7,994 bases of DNA from Prolixibacteraceae bacterium (GTDB lineage: Bacteria; Bacteroidota; Bacteroidia; Bacteroidales; Prolixibacteraceae): assembly GCA_003450125.1 (NCBI GenBank), contig DMFR01000202.1, positions 1-7,994 on the forward strand, in the 5' to 3' direction. Position numbers and translations under genes: made by a program. The notes under the pieces were generated by a model. The model saw nothing but the letters and a program-made list of their open reading frames with translations, did not search any database and was not told where the DNA came from. This document shows positions 6,777 through 7,994 of the stretch, one piece after another. Each line of letters starts with the position of its first letter. Within the stretch, counting starts at the first letter, position 1.

Positions 6777-6907
6777 GAGGGTGTCCAAAAAGCCGAATAA
6801 ACAAATTTAAACACGGAGACACGTAGACACAAAGATCTGTTTTTCAATAACTTATTTCTCCGTGCCTTTGTGTCTCTGTGTTTAATTATTTTTTTTTAGA
6901 CACCCTC
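6777..6907 (-). repeat. Palindromic intergenic element, copy 2 (opposite orientation)
   Basis: The ends are GAGGGTGTC-CAAAAAG and the complement of GAGGGTGTC-TAAAAA, so the GAGGGTGTC termini are perfectly inverted. Inside, the left arm has 8-base units ACACGGAG, ACACGTAG, ACACAAAG, and the other arm read on the minus strand has ACACAGAG, ACACAAAG, GCACGGAG. The asymmetric core ATAAGTTATTGA reads on the minus strand here and on the plus strand at 2136-2253, so the copies are oppositely oriented. It is 131 bp against 118 bp for the other copy. Confidence 0.88.
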
Positions 6908-7053
6908 ATTATCATACGATTATCAATTTTAATGTGTAGATTTTGTGCAGGTTGAGTGTACATCGTGTGTAGGTTCTGTGTATCCATACACAGGAGCAAC
7001 ACACAATGTACACACAATCTACACATGACCTTTGGCAATTGTATGACTATCAT
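6908..7053. repeat. 146-bp imperfect palindrome abutting copy 2
   Basis: The centre is a perfect CTGTGTAT-CC-ATACACAG hairpin. Outward, the arms stay matched with small changes: TGTACAT with ATGTACA, ATGTGTAGATT with AATCTACACAT, and ATCATACGATT with the AATTGTATGA side (extra bases on one arm). Units resembling TGTGTAG recur about every 10-12 bases in the left arm. The element begins where the GAGGGTGTC element ends, without a gap. Confidence 0.8.
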
Positions 7054-7101
7054 CAGACAAGGAACAGGCTTCCCGCTTACCGGAAGGATGGGATTGTAAT
7101 T

Positions 7102-7118
7102 GTACCGTTTAACGGTAC
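7102..7118. repeat. Small perfect palindrome GTACCGTT-T-AACGGTAC
   Basis: Two 8-base arms surround a single central T. The geometry fits a dimeric regulator site as well as a hairpin, but there is no gene nearby to regulate. It marks the left end of a module partly duplicated at 7555-7687. Confidence 0.5.
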
Positions 7119-7181
7119 GGCCTACTAAGAATATTGATTTTATCAGGTTAGATTACTTTTTTATTTCATTCAGCTACAACA

Positions 7182-7207
7182 TTTTGCAATTTTTTCACCT
7201 TGCAAAA
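7182..7207. repeat. Short hairpin, TTTTGCA/TGCAAAA
   Basis: A perfect 7-bp inverted repeat surrounds a 12-base T-rich loop. It lies in a 129-base stretch that interrupts the left copy of the duplicated module. The AT-rich composition means chance formation is possible. Confidence 0.35.
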
Positions 7208-7249
7208 CACTACAATCGGCACACTTTTTTGGAGCAGGAAAAAGGTGTA

Positions 7250-7305
7250 TCTACTTTTAATGGGTCAAAGGACAAAAAGGGGAAATCATTGGGGTAAAAT
7301 CAAAC
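7250..7305 (+). repeat. Degenerate direct repeat, copy A
   Basis: Matches 7587-7641 in order: CTACTTT, CAAAGGACAAAA, then TAAAATCAAAC at the right end. In both copies a 7-base tandem repeat follows within about 20 bases. There is no open reading frame shared by the two copies, so this is a non-coding duplication. Confidence 0.6.
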
Positions 7306-7319
7306 CAAAAACCTCTTGT

Positions 7320-7388
7320 GATTAATGATTAAAGATTAACGATTGTCTATTAACGATTAACGATTGCAGATTAAAGATTAACGATTTA
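7320..7388 (+). repeat. 7-bp tandem repeat GATTAAC, about nine units
   Basis: In-phase heptads are GATTAAT, GATTAAA, GATTAAC, GATTGTC, TATTAAC, GATTAAC, GATTGCA, GATTAAA, GATTAAC, then a partial unit. Variation is mostly at the last two bases. The array follows direct repeat copy A, and a shorter array of the same unit follows copy B. Confidence 0.8.
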
Positions 7389-7473
7389 AAAAAAAATAGT
7401 TCGACAAAACCATCTATTTCATTTTAAGCACAAACAGCTAGATCATTCAATTACAACAATATATGAACGCCAA

Positions 7474-7553
7474 CTAAGCAAATGACGGCAAATGGAAGCA
7501 AACGGCGGCAAACGGCGGCAAACGACGGCAAATAGCGGCAAACGACGGCAAAC
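7474..7553 (+). repeat. 10-bp tandem repeat, consensus GACGGCAAAC, eight units
   Basis: Eight consecutive units without indels: CTAAGCAAAT, GACGGCAAAT, GGAAGCAAAC, GGCGGCAAAC, GGCGGCAAAC, GACGGCAAAT, AGCGGCAAAC, GACGGCAAAC. GCAAA is invariant and the first positions vary. The array is clearly more GC-rich than its surroundings. A 10-base period would put each unit on the same face of the helix. Confidence 0.85.
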
Positions 7554-7586
7554 GACACCGTTTTTTGGATTTACGGATGCGGCCTG

Positions 7587-7641
7587 CCTACCTTTATCGT
7601 GACAAAGGACAAAAGTAGAATTTCATCGGGTAAAATCAAAC
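7587..7641 (+). repeat. Degenerate direct repeat, copy B
   Basis: This is the counterpart of 7250-7305, with CAAAGGACAAAA and TAAAATCAAAC conserved. It is preceded by GCGGCCTGCCTAC, which resembles the ACGGCCTACT that ends at 7126, so B seems to be the uninterrupted version of the larger left module. Confidence 0.6.
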
Positions 7642-7661
7642 TAATATCCTATGTAAATAAT

Positions 7662-7687
7662 GATTAATGATTAACGATTAACGATTT
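7662..7687 (+). repeat. 7-bp tandem repeat GATTAAC, short array
   Basis: Three heptads, GATTAAT, GATTAAC, GATTAAC, followed by GATTT. It is the same unit as the array at 7320-7388 and in the same position relative to its direct-repeat copy. Confidence 0.75.
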
Positions 7688-7724
7688 TTAAAAAGGGAAC
7701 TATGATAGTCAATTCATTCTCTCT

Positions 7725-7783
7725 CTACCATACTTTCACCGCTACGCGGTTTTTAAAGGTGCGTAGCACAGATAGTATGGTAG
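7725..7783 (+). repeat. REP-like structured element, copy 1
   Basis: The 59-base unit is closed by a perfect 10-bp stem, CTACCATACT with AGTATGGTAG. Inside are two small hairpins, ACCGC-TAC-GCGGT (7738-7750) and GTGC-GTA-GCAC (7759-7769), giving a three-way junction. GCTACGC and GCGTAGC can instead pair with each other, so two folds compete. The stem foot carries GTAG/CTAC, the tetranucleotide typical of REP hairpins. Confidence 0.8.
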
Positions 7784-7798
7784 CAAATGAATTCTTTA

Positions 7799-7857
7799 CT
7801 ACCATATTTTCACCGCTACGCGGTTTTTAAAGGTGCATAGCACCGACAATATGGTTG
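7799..7857 (+). repeat. REP-like structured element, copy 2
   Basis: This is a direct copy of 7725-7783 at a 74-base period, with six differences in 59 bases. The central CACCGCTACGCGG-TTTTTAAAGGTGC block is identical. In the closing stem CT/AG has become TT/AA, a paired change that keeps the stem. One foot pair is lost (GGTTG). The GTA loop of the small hairpin became ATA without touching its stem. Confidence 0.8.
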
Positions 7858-7885
7858 TCAATGCATTCTTTCTATTATAGACAAA

Positions 7886-7919
7886 CTGTGGAATCAGCAT
7901 TAATACAGGGAGTCCACAG
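7886..7919. repeat. Short inverted repeat CTGTGGA/TCCACAG
   Basis: Two perfect 7-base arms surround a 20-base loop, immediately right of the REP-like pair. It may be part of a further decayed palindrome. Chance cannot be excluded. Confidence 0.35.
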
Positions 7920-7967
7920 ATTTTAAGACATATTTAAATAAACATACCATCTATTAACCTACGAACT

Positions 7968-7994
7968 AATTCGTGTAATTCGTTTTAATTCGTG
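7968..7994. repeat. Partial AATTCGTG palindrome arm, cut by the window end
   Basis: Three 9-base units, AATTCGTGT, AATTCGTTT and TAATTCGTG, run to the last base. The series is the reverse complement of the 5767-5793 motif with a few changes. The left end of the window (1-71) has an equivalent palindrome with different 9-base units, so a complementary arm is expected beyond the right edge. Confidence 0.55.

Noticed and set aside
7100..7297. A 65-codon plus-strand reading frame in the gene-free right region
   Set aside because: It starts with a non-ATG codon inside the GTACCGTTTAACGGTAC palindrome and runs through repeat copy A. Its composition is low complexity and no domain or signal is visible. 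Probably chance.
7474..7857. Possible CRISPR array
   Set aside because: The 10-bp units have no spacers, and the 59-bp units are only two copies with near-identical AT-rich separators. No cas gene is present.
7320..7857. Possible replication origin (iterons plus AT-rich DNA)
   Set aside because: There is no replication initiator gene, no cluster of DnaA boxes was recognised, and the tandem units are of three unrelated kinds. Nothing beyond repeat density supports it.

Overview
The window looks like a chromosomal segment from a Bacteroidota bacterium, closer to the Cytophagia/Saprospiria/Chitinophagia side than to gut Bacteroides. The evidence is the gene families: a LytS-type kinase with an LNPHLFKN phosphorylation motif paired with a LytTR regulator, an ECF sigma factor followed by a membrane-anchored protein ending in an outer-membrane barrel, a DUF5777-like barrel, and a CHRD lipoprotein with a CKKDD surface-export signal. 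Intergenic DNA is AT-rich, genes lack clear Shine-Dalgarno sequences, and short palindromic repeats are abundant. No finer taxonomic placement is justified. No tRNA, rRNA, CRISPR array, transposase or complete insertion sequence was seen.

All seven convincing genes lie on the minus strand. In transcription order (right to left) they are: CHRD lipoprotein (6006-6515) with its own terminator; single-heme cytochrome c lipoprotein (5369-5743) followed by a DUF5777-like barrel (4319-5308); ECF sigma factor (3676-4248) followed by an anti-sigma-like/beta-barrel fusion (2273-3616); LytS-like histidine kinase (1270-2043) and its LytTR response regulator (588-1307), which overlap by 38 bases. The cytochrome and barrel probably form an envelope redox or transport unit. 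The sigma factor and fusion probably form an envelope-sensing switch. The kinase and regulator form a two-component system whose targets cannot be read from here.

The two ends are gene-free (1-587 and 6516-7994) and hold many palindromes and tandem repeats. On the left are four nested or imperfect palindromes (1-71, 124-159, 167-262, 279-426) and a 16-bp hairpin (508-543) behind the two-component operon. On the right are one copy of a roughly 120-130 bp palindromic element (6777-6907), a second large palindrome directly abutting it (6908-7053), a duplicated composite module with 7-bp tandem repeats, an eight-unit 10-bp repeat (7474-7553), and a two-copy REP-like hairpin array (7725-7857). The other copy of the 6777-6907 element lies in opposite orientation between the two regulatory gene pairs (2136-2253).

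The points most worth a second look are the REP-like pair with a compensatory stem change, the inverted pair of palindromic elements whose arms are built from 8-bp units, and the sigma/anti-sigma-barrel fusion pair separated by a strong hairpin. None is demonstrably a new system from sequence alone. The protein families are known types, and the repeats are the less explained part.
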